A stretch of 64,000 nucleotides of DNA from Methanosarcina barkeri 3 (GTDB lineage Archaea > Halobacteriota > Methanosarcinia > Methanosarcinales > Methanosarcinaceae), in assembly GCF_000970305.1 (NCBI RefSeq), contig NZ_CP009517.1, forward strand, positions 3,286,001 to 3,350,000, written 5' to 3'. A program made the translations under genes and the position numbers. Numbering within the stretch: the first letter of the stretch is position 1; every line of letters begins with the position of its first letter. The notes beneath the pieces are model-generated. The model did no database searches. It was not told the DNA's origin and saw nothing but the letters and a program-made list of their open reading frames with translations. This document shows positions 55,820 through 63,548 of this stretch, piece after piece.

Positions 55820-56650
55820 ATGATATCCTCAAATAAACTAGACGTTATGATAATGCTGTCTCTGATATTTTCAGTGCCAGTAGGTTATTATATTTTTGTG
55901 CCGGAAACCCTTCGGCCCAAATATTATTATAGAAACCTTGAGTCCTCTGGAATTTTAGATATTTTACCTTATGCAGCTTCGGCGACACTTATCTTTATAC
56001 TTATGGATTCACAAAGACACATTTCAAACTTCCTGGGTCTCAGTCCCTCTCTTAATTATGATAGATATATGTTGATGCTGGAAGGCACTAAAGTGAGTAT
56101 TTTCCAGAGCCTGGCCAGTCCAACGCTGACATATTTTTGTGGAGCAGTTTATCTGCTCGGGTTTCCTTTCCTTTTGATCTTTACATTTATACTATTCCTG
56201 TTTAGCCAGAATGATGAGACTCTTAAAGAATATGCAATTACTTTTACGCTTATATATTTGATAGCTTACGTTTTTTACATATTTTTCCCGGTAGATGTTA
56301 CCGGGCATGTGTTGCCGGGTGTGGCCCCTTTGCTATATCAACTGAACCCGGCCATCCTGGGAATAGTAACCATCTGTAGTCCCGGTCTTAATAATTGCTT
56401 CCCAAGCCTGCATGCAGCACTCTCGGTAATGGCAACGATGTTTATACTTTTCAAGACAGATCTCAGGCGTTACAAGGTTTTTGCGGTAGGAACAACTATT
56501 TTCATTCTTTTTTCAATACTGTATCTTGGTATACACTGGATCACGGATATGATTGGCGGAATTATACTCGCTCTTATTTCTTATCTTGTAGCTACTCGAA
56601 TTTTTAAAAAGAGGTTCAAAAATGAAAGTGCTCATTTTTATATGCGGTGA
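55820..56650 (+). CDS. PAP2 superfamily membrane phosphatase
   Basis: This 276-residue protein has about six membrane helices. The PAP2 signature is split as NNCFPSLHAA (about 195-204) and GIHWITDMIGG (about 238-248), giving the catalytic histidines and aspartate. It may remove phosphate from polyprenyl or phosphatidyl lipids or act in an AUR1-like head-group transfer. It overlaps the following glycosyltransferase by 29 bp, so both probably act on the same lipid-linked product of the envelope. Confidence 0.85.
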   Translation: MISSNKLDVMIMLSLIFSVPVGYYIFVPETLRPKYYYRNLESSGILDILPYAASATLIFILMDSQRHISNFLGLSPSLNYDRYMLMLEGTKVSIFQSLASPTLTYFCGAVYLLGFPFLLIFTFILFLFSQNDETLKEYAITFTLIYLIAYVFYIFFPVDVTGHVLPGVAPLLYQLNPAILGIVTICSPGLNNCFPSLHAALSVMATMFILFKTDLRRYKVFAVGTTIFILFSILYLGIHWITDMIGGIILALISYLVATRIFKKRFKNESAHFYMR

Positions 56651-57767
56651 AGGGTTAGGTCATACAAGCCGCTGTATCGCATTGGGTCGGGAGTTGTTGG
56701 CTGCAGGCCACGAAGTTTATTTAGGAGCATATGGTTATTCAAAGGAGTTCATCGAGAGAAAAGGATACAAGACCGTTGAAATACCCCCGGAAATAAAACT
56801 TGTAGGTGAGTCCGGTTCCCTGAATCTGAAAAGATCAATTATATCTACCCTGAAAGACGGAAATATTTTTGCAGTTTTTAAGGTTCTGAGCTTATTAAAA
56901 GAAAAGAAACCTGATATTGTAGTTTCGGATAGTTATTTTACAGGAATAGTTGCCTCTAAAGTCAGAGGAATTCCTGTTTACCTTATAGTAAATCAGTCAA
57001 ATATGGAAACTTTCTTTAAAGAAGGAGGCATTGCCCTAAGAACAATGGGCGGAGTAATTAAGCAGTTTTATAACTGCATTTTCAGAAGAGTTGACAGGAT
57101 AATAATACCGGATTTCCCAATGCCTTATACCGTATGCAGGCTAAATCTTGCTTTTGAAGAAGAGGTTTCCAAAAGTTTGTTTTTCAGCGGGCCTCTTACC
57201 CTTGAAAAATTTAGTGATGTAAAAGCTGAAGTCTTACAAAAACCCCATGTATTATCATTAATAGGGGGATTTGGGTATCGAGAACCCATATTCAGAAAAG
57301 TCATCGAAGTTGCAAAACTCGACAAAAATATAAATTACACTCTCCTTTCAGGACCTAATCTAAATCCTGATGTCTTCTCAAACCTTCCGGAAAATGTCAC
57401 AATTGAGCATTTTATTAATGACCAGTTCCCTTATCTCAAAGCTTCTGATCTTGTGATCGCTCCAGGAGGACACAGCACTATAATGGAAGCTCTTACCTTT
57501 GGGGTTCCAGTACTTTCATTTCCGGATATGAACCATAGTGAGCAGGAAAGTAATGCTGCTGTGATAGAGCTTGAAGGTTATGGCAGACGTCTGGATTACA
57601 ACGCGTCTCCGGAAGAGATCCTTCGGTCGATAAAAGAGCTTTTAGAGAATGAAAAGATCCACCAGAAGGTTGAAACTATGAAAAACCTATCTGAAGACCT
57701 CAATGCTACTGCAACATTCAAAGAACTCCTTGAATCAAATAGTAAGATAAGTCAAAAAGTAAGATAA
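56622..57767 (+). CDS. MurG-like glycosyltransferase (GT-B)
   Basis: This 381-residue protein has an N-terminal FICGEGLGHTSRCIALGREL nucleotide/acceptor motif (4-23) and a C-terminal donor-binding motif APGGHSTIMEAL (about 285). It resembles MurG/UGT families that transfer UDP-linked sugars to lipid acceptors. GAGGTT lies just before the ATG, inside the preceding gene. The last codons (NSKISQKVR) and the stop lie inside a tandem array, so repeat number can alter the C terminus. UDP-GlcNAc made by the glm operon is a plausible donor. Confidence 0.82.
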   Translation: MKVLIFICGEGLGHTSRCIALGRELLAAGHEVYLGAYGYSKEFIERKGYKTVEIPPEIKLVGESGSLNLKRSIISTLKDGNIFAVFKVLSLLKEKKPDIVVSDSYFTGIVASKVRGIPVYLIVNQSNMETFFKEGGIALRTMGGVIKQFYNCIFRRVDRIIIPDFPMPYTVCRLNLAFEEEVSKSLFFSGPLTLEKFSDVKAEVLQKPHVLSLIGGFGYREPIFRKVIEVAKLDKNINYTLLSGPNLNPDVFSNLPENVTIEHFINDQFPYLKASDLVIAPGGHSTIMEALTFGVPVLSFPDMNHSEQESNAAVIELEGYGRRLDYNASPEEILRSIKELLENEKIHQKVETMKNLSEDLNATATFKELLESNSKISQKVR

Positions 57768-57820
57768 GTCAAAAAGTAAGATAAGTCAAAAAGTATAAGT
57801 CAAAAAGTATAAGTCAAAAA
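57742..57820. repeat. 17/14-bp tandem array, left part
   Basis: Three units of AGTAAGATAAGTCAAAA are followed by about three of AGTATAAGTCAAAA. The array begins inside the glycosyltransferase gene and is interrupted by the IS110 element. It continues at 59334. Confidence 0.93.
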
Positions 57821-57892
57821 ACACACATGATATTCTTCGAATAACATGCCCAGAGAATGAAAGTCTTATTTCCTTACCTTTTTTAGAATTTA

Positions 57893-58052
57893 ACTCCATC
57901 ATTACCTTGGACAGGAAGGTTGTTTTTACTTTGGTTCTCCGAAACCGTCAAAAAACTAACCCTTGAATTGCCATCGAAGGCCCAGATGTGACTTTGATCA
58001 CGAATGCCAAATTGCCTTTGAGGCAATTCTACTGTCCTTGAAATGATGGAGT
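57893..58052 (+). ncRNA. Candidate bridge RNA of the IS110 element
   Basis: A terminal stem ACTCCATCATT (57893-57903)/AATGATGGAGT (58042-58052) and GGACAG (57909-57914)/CTGTCC (58032-58037) close the RNA. Hairpin 1 is GGTTGTTTTT (57918-57927) with AAAAAC-AACC (57951-57961, one bulge); hairpin 2 is GAATTGCC (57965-57972) with GGCAATTC (58022-58029). Loop 1 carries TTACTT (57926-57931) and GTCAAAAA (57947-57954), the two guides for the target. Loop 2 carries ATGTGACTTT (57986-57995) and ATGCCAA (58004-58010), which match the element's own ends. A weak BRE/TATA at 57858-57871 would start transcription at about 57894. Confidence 0.82.
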
Positions 58053-58060
58053 AATCTAAA

Positions 58061-59305
58061 TTGGAAGGGGAAATAAACAAATCTTGTGGTTTAGATATTC
58101 ACAAACATTTTTTTATTGCTACAATTCTGAGTAGATCCGGTGAAAAACAGCAACAACGTTTTGCCAGAGATGATGATGGGATTTTAAACCTTAAAAATTG
58201 GGTAACATCAGAAAAATGTGACGTTGTAGCCTGTGAATCAACAAGTGATTTTTGGGTTCCGATTTATGGGGCATTGACAGATCATTTGCCTGTTATAGTT
58301 GGAAATGCTCGGGATATGAAGGCATTTACACATAAAAAAACTGATAAAATAGACTCAGAAGTAATTGCACAACTTGCATTGAATAAAATGATTCAACCAT
58401 CGAGAGTTTTTCCAAAAAGGCATAGAGAATTCAGGTCATATGTTAGGCTCAGGTTAACTCTGGTAAGAAAAAGAACAGATATTAAAAATGAATCTCATGC
58501 TATTCTTTCTTCCGAAATGTTACATCTGGGTGATGTGCTTACTGACATTTTTGGGAAAAATGGTAGAGCAATTCTAGCAGGAATATCTTCAGGTAAAAAC
58601 GTTGACCAGATTATAGAATCTCTTTCTCCAAATGTTCGGAAAAAAGCTGTTCAGATAAGAGATATTCTTGACAGAGAAATATCCCAGAGTGCTGCAATCA
58701 GGCTTCAGATATGCCTTAACCTTATAAAACATTTAGATGATGAGATTGAGACTCTAGAAAGGGAAATTTTCAATTATGCTTATCAAAAGCATAAAAGGGA
58801 AATGGAGATTTTAATGTCAGTTCCAGGTATTGGAGAACTTGGTGCAGCGACTCTAATTGCTGAAATAGGAAATTTTAGTGATTTTCCAACGGGAGATAAG
58901 CTTGCTTCGTGGCTTGGAATAGTTCCTAATGTATATCAATCTGCAGATAAATACCATAACGGAAGAATCACTAAGAGAGGATCAAAAGTAGCAAGGTGGA
59001 TTCTAACTCAGATTGCTCAAGCAGCAGCAAGAAAGAAGAATAGCAGGTTAAAAGAATTTTTTAACAGGAAAAAGAAGTCAATTGGATATGCAAAGGCAAT
59101 TATTGCCCTGGCAAGGAAAATTGCAACAATAATATGGCATCTTATCACAAAGGATGAGATGTACCAAGATGAAACAGGGTATGAAAAAGGAGAAGTTCAA
59201 AAGAGGAAGATTGTGGAAACCGAGATATTCTCGGTTGATGAAAGGATAACAATAATTAGTGGTATTATCGCAATTATGGGAAAAAAGGAACAAGAGAGTA
59301 CGTGA
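58061..59305 (+). CDS. IS110 family transposase (bridge-RNA-guided recombinase)
   Basis: This 414-residue recombinase has an N-terminal DEDD RuvC-like domain with D12 (GLDIHK), E59 (ACEST), D95 and D98 (KTDKIDSE), a helical linker, and a C-terminal Transposase_20 domain with SVPGIGELGAATL and the presumed catalytic S294 in YQSADKYHNGRITKRGS. All key residues are present, so it is probably active. The start is TTG at 58061; the GGAG at 58048-58051 lies in the terminal stem of the RNA, which may limit translation when the RNA is folded. Confidence 0.93.
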   Translation: MEGEINKSCGLDIHKHFFIATILSRSGEKQQQRFARDDDGILNLKNWVTSEKCDVVACESTSDFWVPIYGALTDHLPVIVGNARDMKAFTHKKTDKIDSEVIAQLALNKMIQPSRVFPKRHREFRSYVRLRLTLVRKRTDIKNESHAILSSEMLHLGDVLTDIFGKNGRAILAGISSGKNVDQIIESLSPNVRKKAVQIRDILDREISQSAAIRLQICLNLIKHLDDEIETLEREIFNYAYQKHKREMEILMSVPGIGELGAATLIAEIGNFSDFPTGDKLASWLGIVPNVYQSADKYHNGRITKRGSKVARWILTQIAQAAARKKNSRLKEFFNRKKKSIGYAKAIIALARKIATIIWHLITKDEMYQDETGYEKGEVQKRKIVETEIFSVDERITIISGIIAIMGKKEQEST

Positions 59306-59333
59306 AAAACAAATAATCACGTACTTTCATGCC

Positions 59334-59402
59334 AAGTAAGATAAGTCAAAAAGTATAAGTCAAAAAGTATAAGTCAAAAAGTATAAGTCAAAAAGTATAA
59401 TT
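59334..59402. repeat. 17/14-bp tandem array, right part
   Basis: After the IS element the array resumes with AAGTAAGATAAGTCAAAA and four units of AGTATAAGTCAAAA. The left part has the same unit types, so the element sits inside one array. Confidence 0.9.
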
Positions 59403-59468
59403 AGGGCATTGTAATGGACTATTGCAGGTAATAATTTTGAAGAAGGTTAAATAACGGATAGTGTTTTC

Positions 59469-60515
59469 ATGAAAAATTACGCAAAGTGGATAACAAGCTC
59501 AATTTTGATCAGTATAATTTCGATAGTTTTTGTTCTTATCTTTACTTTTGATAAAACAACAATTGAAATTGTTAGGGAGATTCGGCCTGGATATGTAATA
59601 GCTGCACTTGTTATCCACCTGTTTTCCTTCTATATATGGGGACTGCGCATAAAATCAATGTCATCTGCATTGGGCCATGAAATAGATCTTAAAACTTCTA
59701 TAGAAATGGTAATTTCCGGAACTTTTGTTGCAGCGCTTACGCCTTCTTCAATAGGCGGAGAACCTTTGAGAATTCATCTCCTTAGACAGAAAAATATGCC
59801 GGTTGGACAGGCTACTGCAGTTATTTTAGGAGAACGTGTACTGGACGCTCTACTGATCCTGTTAGCTGTACCTTTTTCACTGTATTTTCTCCATGGTATA
59901 CTGTTAGATTCCAGACTGGATACCGTGATTATATTAGGAGAAGTCCTTTCAATAGTTGTTTTTGCCCTCATGATATATGCAACCGTGAAACCCGGTTTTA
60001 TTAAGTTCACCATAAACGGTCTTATGAGGTGGATTGGACGTCTTGGCGGTAAGAAAACAGAACAAAAAATACATAAATTATCAGAGTCAATTGACAGAGA
60101 AATCGACGAATTCCATTCCAGCATAAATATATTTTTGACAGAAGGGCGTAAAGGCCTGTATTATGGGCTGATATTCACAGTCATATACTGGATAGTAGAA
60201 TTTTCCTCGCTCCCGATAACTCTTATGGGCCTTAATCAGGCTCCTTCGGTACTTATTTCTTTCGCAGTACAGGTTCTGCTCATGATTATTATAGTCATGC
60301 CTTTGACCCCGGGTGCAAGTGGCGTGGCCGAACTTGCTGCAATTTCCCTTTTTTCAATCTTTGTGCCGGCAAGTATTCTCGGAGTTACAGTGGCAGCATG
60401 GAGAACTTTTACATTTTATACGAATATTATTGCCGGAGGATTTGTAAGTTTTAAATTACTGAAAGACACGGATCTGGTTAAGAAGTATTTGAACCAAAGC
60501 CAAAGTGAAGTTTGA
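59469..60515 (+). CDS. LPG synthase/AglD-type membrane protein
   Basis: This 348-residue protein has about eight membrane helices. It shows the family segment AALTPSSIGGEPLRIHLL (about 82-100) and TPGASGVAELAAISLF (about 280-295). The family (lysylphosphatidylglycerol synthase TM region, UPF0104) covers lipid-linked glycan or lipid flippase-like proteins including archaeal AglD. With the PAP2 and glycosyltransferase genes upstream it suggests envelope glycolipid synthesis. Before the IS insertion these genes may have formed one unit. Confidence 0.82.
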   Translation: MKNYAKWITSSILISIISIVFVLIFTFDKTTIEIVREIRPGYVIAALVIHLFSFYIWGLRIKSMSSALGHEIDLKTSIEMVISGTFVAALTPSSIGGEPLRIHLLRQKNMPVGQATAVILGERVLDALLILLAVPFSLYFLHGILLDSRLDTVIILGEVLSIVVFALMIYATVKPGFIKFTINGLMRWIGRLGGKKTEQKIHKLSESIDREIDEFHSSINIFLTEGRKGLYYGLIFTVIYWIVEFSSLPITLMGLNQAPSVLISFAVQVLLMIIIVMPLTPGASGVAELAAISLFSIFVPASILGVTVAAWRTFTFYTNIIAGGFVSFKLLKDTDLVKKYLNQSQSEV

Positions 60516-60550
60516 AGGGAATGAAAAGTGTTTGAGGTTTAGAAGGCTAT

Positions 60551-60627
60551 AGAAAACTAGAAATTTGTTTTTGAAATCCGGCGCAAGTACCCGACGGCAA
60601 AAGAGCTTCTCGAAGACTGCTCATGAG
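60551..60627 (+). pseudogene. Fragment of a duplicated cca gene
   Basis: The sequence from GAAATCCGGCGCAAGTACCC (60574) to GCTTCTCGAAGAC (60617) matches the cca gene at about 50716-50763 with about three differences, and similarity extends weakly on both sides (60551-60627). It corresponds to codons about 389-415. Only this short piece is present. It ends where the YhcG-type remnant begins. Confidence 0.8.
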
Positions 60628-60991
60628 AGTATGAGTATCTTGAAATGTGTCCAGCTTAATTGTCGCCTCAGTGCAGCGATAATTTCTTCATCCGGAAAAG
60701 CTTCTGCGAACTGGATCATCCGGCGCAGGTTTTTCTCTTCAAATCCCCGACCAAACTCAGCAGTCAATTCTCTTCCAAGTGAAATGACAATCTCCTGTCC
60801 GTATTCCGCCCTCCCCCCTCTAAGGATTTCTTCCTGGATGCGTTTGCCGATATGCCAGTAGAGCATTGTCAACCCGGCACTAACAGTAGTCGCCACCGCC
60901 GAACGGGTTTCTTCGATCATCTGGCGGTCTCGCTCACCAGCAGGGATTTATTTAAAGCCTGTCCGACCTCCTTCCTGTCTTTACGGTTCAT
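60621..60991 (-). pseudogene. Truncated YhcG/DUF1016-type PD-(D/E)xK nuclease gene
   Basis: The minus strand encodes MIEETRSAVATTVSAGLTML, then YWHIGKRIQEEILRGGRAEYG and FEEKNLRRMIQFAEAFPDEE, ending RRQLSWTHFKIL. This is the N-terminal DUF1016 domain, which normally precedes a C-terminal nuclease domain of about 200 more residues. An upstream ATG at 60991 opens MNRKDRKEVGQ but shifts frame near 60920-60940. Both the frameshift and the lost C terminus make the gene non-functional. The truncation joins the cca fragment. YhcG nucleases are related to restriction and defence. Confidence 0.7.
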
Positions 60992-61081
60992 AGCTTTTTC
61001 CTGTTCCCTTATATCTAATCCAGCAGTTATTCTAAAAAGAAATAATAAAAAGAACTAATAAAAATAAATAGTGAAAAGAAT

Positions 61082-61933
61082 TTAATAAAGACCTACAAAC
61101 CCTTCCATCCTTTTCTGATAATACAAATACTCCTGGGCATACCCGCAGTAGTGTCCGAAATATTCCCTTCCCCAGTCTCCCATACAGCTCATGTTTGTGC
61201 AGGTCTCAAAATAGCTGTCGTCTATGTGGTAATGCTGGATGATCTGCCTGATGTGGGTATCAACTGGAAAAGCTTCCATTTTTTCAAAAGCGAAAAGTAG
61301 AACGCAGTCGGCGACTTTTTCCCCGACTCCGCGAAGCCTCATAAGGCGTTCCCTTGCATATTTGTACTCCAGGCGGAAAAGTACGTCAAGTTCCAGCTCG
61401 CCTGAAACAACTGCCTGAGCTGCTGCTTTTATGTTCTGCGTCCTGAAACCCAGCTTGCATTTATCAAGTTCGGCAGGATCGGCATTTGCAAGCGTTTCAG
61501 GGGTAGGAAAGCTGAAATAGCCTGGCTCGAGTTCCTGCCCGAAAAACTGGCTAAGCAGGAAGATTCTTTTCTGGATTGTAGGAATACTTGAGGCTGTCGA
61601 GAGCATGTAAGAAATAAGGCACTCCCAGGGGTCCTGTCGGATCAGCCGCAAGCCCCAATATTTGTGTATGGCCCTGTCGATCAGCAGGTCCCTGTTTATG
61701 CTTTCGTAGATTGAAGGCAGATTGTCGTCCAGGCGGAAATAGCGAGTAAGAAAATCAGGCGAAAGCTTTGAATCGACAATCAGTCGATCCTGGTCCTGCG
61801 AAAGCCGGATAACATGATCTCCGACAACGCCTGTCCACCAGTCTCCTTCTTGTCCCCATCTGAAAACCTGCCCGCAGTCGAGTGTATAATTGAGATCGAA
61901 AAGTTCGGGTTTAAGCCTGTACGTCCAGCTCAA
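61082..61933 (-). CDS. ogg: 8-oxoguanine DNA glycosylase/AP lyase (Ogg1 type)
   Basis: This 283-residue HhH-GPD enzyme excises 8-oxoguanine from DNA. The catalytic lysine is K206 in LRGVGEKVADC and the conserved aspartate is D225 in AFPVDTHIRQ, the Ogg1 arrangement. The N-terminal domain has LDCGQVFRW, as in Ogg1. The start is TTG at 61933, which overlaps the stop region of the upstream kinase by 23 bp. It is cotranscribed with two sugar kinases, an odd pairing for a repair enzyme. Confidence 0.9.
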   Translation of the reverse strand: MSWTYRLKPELFDLNYTLDCGQVFRWGQEGDWWTGVVGDHVIRLSQDQDRLIVDSKLSPDFLTRYFRLDDNLPSIYESINRDLLIDRAIHKYWGLRLIRQDPWECLISYMLSTASSIPTIQKRIFLLSQFFGQELEPGYFSFPTPETLANADPAELDKCKLGFRTQNIKAAAQAVVSGELELDVLFRLEYKYARERLMRLRGVGEKVADCVLLFAFEKMEAFPVDTHIRQIIQHYHIDDSYFETCTNMSCMGDWGREYFGHYCGYAQEYLYYQKRMEGFVGLY

Positions 61934-63341
61934 GCCCCCTGAGAAAAGTCCCTGCAGTTAGTGTATCCCCCAGCCCGACTGTGGTTATGGGAGATCTGGA
62001 AAGCATTGTAGGCAACATGCAGATAATATAATTCTCCCTTAAGATATAAGCTCCCTGCCCGAAAGTTTTTCCATTAAAAGCCTTAACGAAAGCTTCAATC
62101 CGTTTCTTTCCAAACGGGCTTTCCTGAAGTTTTGCAGCTTCCTTTTCTACAAATTCCCATCCTTCAAGCCTGCCTGAAGCTGCATACGCGCCTGCACACT
62201 TGACTCCGAATGCCAGGGCTTCAAGTTTTTCTCCGACGACCTTTTGCAAAATTGGATTTTCTGATTCACCCATTTCAAATTCAGAATCCGGAATCGAATT
62301 AAAATCGTTTTTAAATACAGCCAGTACAAATTCCCTGGTATGAATCATAAGCTTCTTAAGCCCATGCCCTGATGCCAGCCTGAAAGCTGCATTGGATATA
62401 GCATCTGCTTCCATATGTAGAAGTCCTTCTCCGGGAACTCCGTGTAAGCTATAAAGCATTGAAAGCTCGTCTTCATTCATTCCAAAGCTATCTGAAATTT
62501 CTTCAAACTTCAGAAAGACAGAATTTGCAATTTTTTTACTTGAAAAATGTCCGAATTCCAGGTGAATGCGAAGCTTATTGTTTTTGGCTTTCCAGCTTTT
62601 TAGCTGGGAGAAAGTATCATCAAGAATGGTCTCATAAGTGAGACCGTCAGGATAGTTCTCAAGCAGTAGATGGAAACCCGATATAAGGACACCATCAAGC
62701 TCGCAGGCGTGTTGGAGGGCATACTGTTCAAACGCAGGATTGACAAAAAGCCTGAGATTCAAGTGATCGCAGGTCGCTATGAAGCGATTTTCCCTGGGAA
62801 CCCGAACCTCGGTTCCGTACAGAGAAAATGTCTCTCCTTCGGAGAAATCAAACACAAAATGTATGGGTTCCTGCCTGCTGGAAAAGGCACCTTTATTTTC
62901 TTCAGGCTCTTTCCTTTCATTTTCCGTTATCTGCGTAGAGGCTTCCGGAAAGTAGATCGCTTTTTTTGAGAAGAGAGAAAGCTGGGTTTTTGAGGGCACT
63001 GCAACATTAGGAATTACTCTGGAAGCGCCTAGCTGGGAAAGAGCATTTGCCATTATTCCCGCGTTTCCGCCCATTCTTACGATAGATTTCCCAAAATAAC
63101 GGGTTTTAAGGAACTCGAAAACGGACTGCTCAAAAACAAGCCACTCGGCTCCATATCCGTTTTTCATACAGTAAGCAAGCCCTGCTACAAAATCCGATTC
63201 CGAGAAGATATTTCCGGGTGGGTTCTTGATTTTATTAAGGATTTCAGCCTCTTCGAAGGTTTCCAGCAGTTCCGAAATCTCGATCCCGCTGATTCGGTAC
63301 ACCGAATCTATATTGACATTATATCCGCAAAGTATGTTCAT
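61911..63341 (-). CDS. ADP-dependent sugar kinase family protein
   Basis: This 476-residue protein has the ADP-dependent kinase fold: RMGGNAGIMANALSQLGA (about 89-106) and the catalytic TVGLGDTLTAG (454-464). It is diverged from the partial gene at 63549, and its substrate is not clear; it may be a glucokinase- or phosphofructokinase-related enzyme or a novel one. These kinases use ADP instead of ATP in the modified glycolysis of archaea. An in-frame ATG at 63341 is supported by the family start (MNILCGYNVNIDS). It overlaps ogg by 23 bp. Confidence 0.85.
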   Translation of the reverse strand: MNILCGYNVNIDSVYRISGIEISELLETFEEAEILNKIKNPPGNIFSESDFVAGLAYCMKNGYGAEWLVFEQSVFEFLKTRYFGKSIVRMGGNAGIMANALSQLGASRVIPNVAVPSKTQLSLFSKKAIYFPEASTQITENERKEPEENKGAFSSRQEPIHFVFDFSEGETFSLYGTEVRVPRENRFIATCDHLNLRLFVNPAFEQYALQHACELDGVLISGFHLLLENYPDGLTYETILDDTFSQLKSWKAKNNKLRIHLEFGHFSSKKIANSVFLKFEEISDSFGMNEDELSMLYSLHGVPGEGLLHMEADAISNAAFRLASGHGLKKLMIHTREFVLAVFKNDFNSIPDSEFEMGESENPILQKVVGEKLEALAFGVKCAGAYAASGRLEGWEFVEKEAAKLQESPFGKKRIEAFVKAFNGKTFGQGAYILRENYIICMLPTMLSRSPITTVGLGDTLTAGTFLRGLELDVQA

Positions 63342-63420
63342 CTAACCAGTTCCTGTATCCGTGGAATAGAGGCGAATGGATGCAAAAGGAAGTGAATGGA
63401 AGGCAAGTAGGTGCAATTGT

Positions 63421-63480
63421 AAATGAACTGAACGCAAATGAAATGAACGCAAATGGAATGAACGCAAATGAAATGAATGC
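63421..63480. repeat. 15-bp tandem repeat, 4 copies
   Basis: AAATGAACTGAACGC, AAATGAAATGAACGC, AAATGGAATGAACGC and AAATGAAATGAATGC follow each other from 63421. The array lies between the two ADP-dependent kinase genes, and GCAAATG-type copies continue weakly to about 63515. Confidence 0.9.
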
Positions 63481-63548
63481 AAATAACCGGAAGGAAAACG
63501 AATAGAAGGCAAATGTACGGCTTAGGAGAAAACAAAGGGAATACATTT

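Larger units (their letters stand above)
57821..59333 (+). mobile_element. IS110-family insertion sequence in a minisatellite
   Basis: The element is about 1513 bp. Left and right flanks are the same tandem array: GTCAAAAA just before 57821 and AAGTAAG from 59334. No terminal inverted repeats are visible, as is usual for IS110. The left non-coding end (57821-58060, 240 bp) contains a closed structured RNA; the right end is short (59306-59333) and has a perfect hairpin AGTACGTGA (59297-59305)/TCACGTACT (59317-59325) that includes the transposase stop codon. The AA at 57819-57820 and at 59334-59335 is the core dinucleotide by the guide reading described in the findings. An eroded relative lies at 30498. 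Confidence 0.88.
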
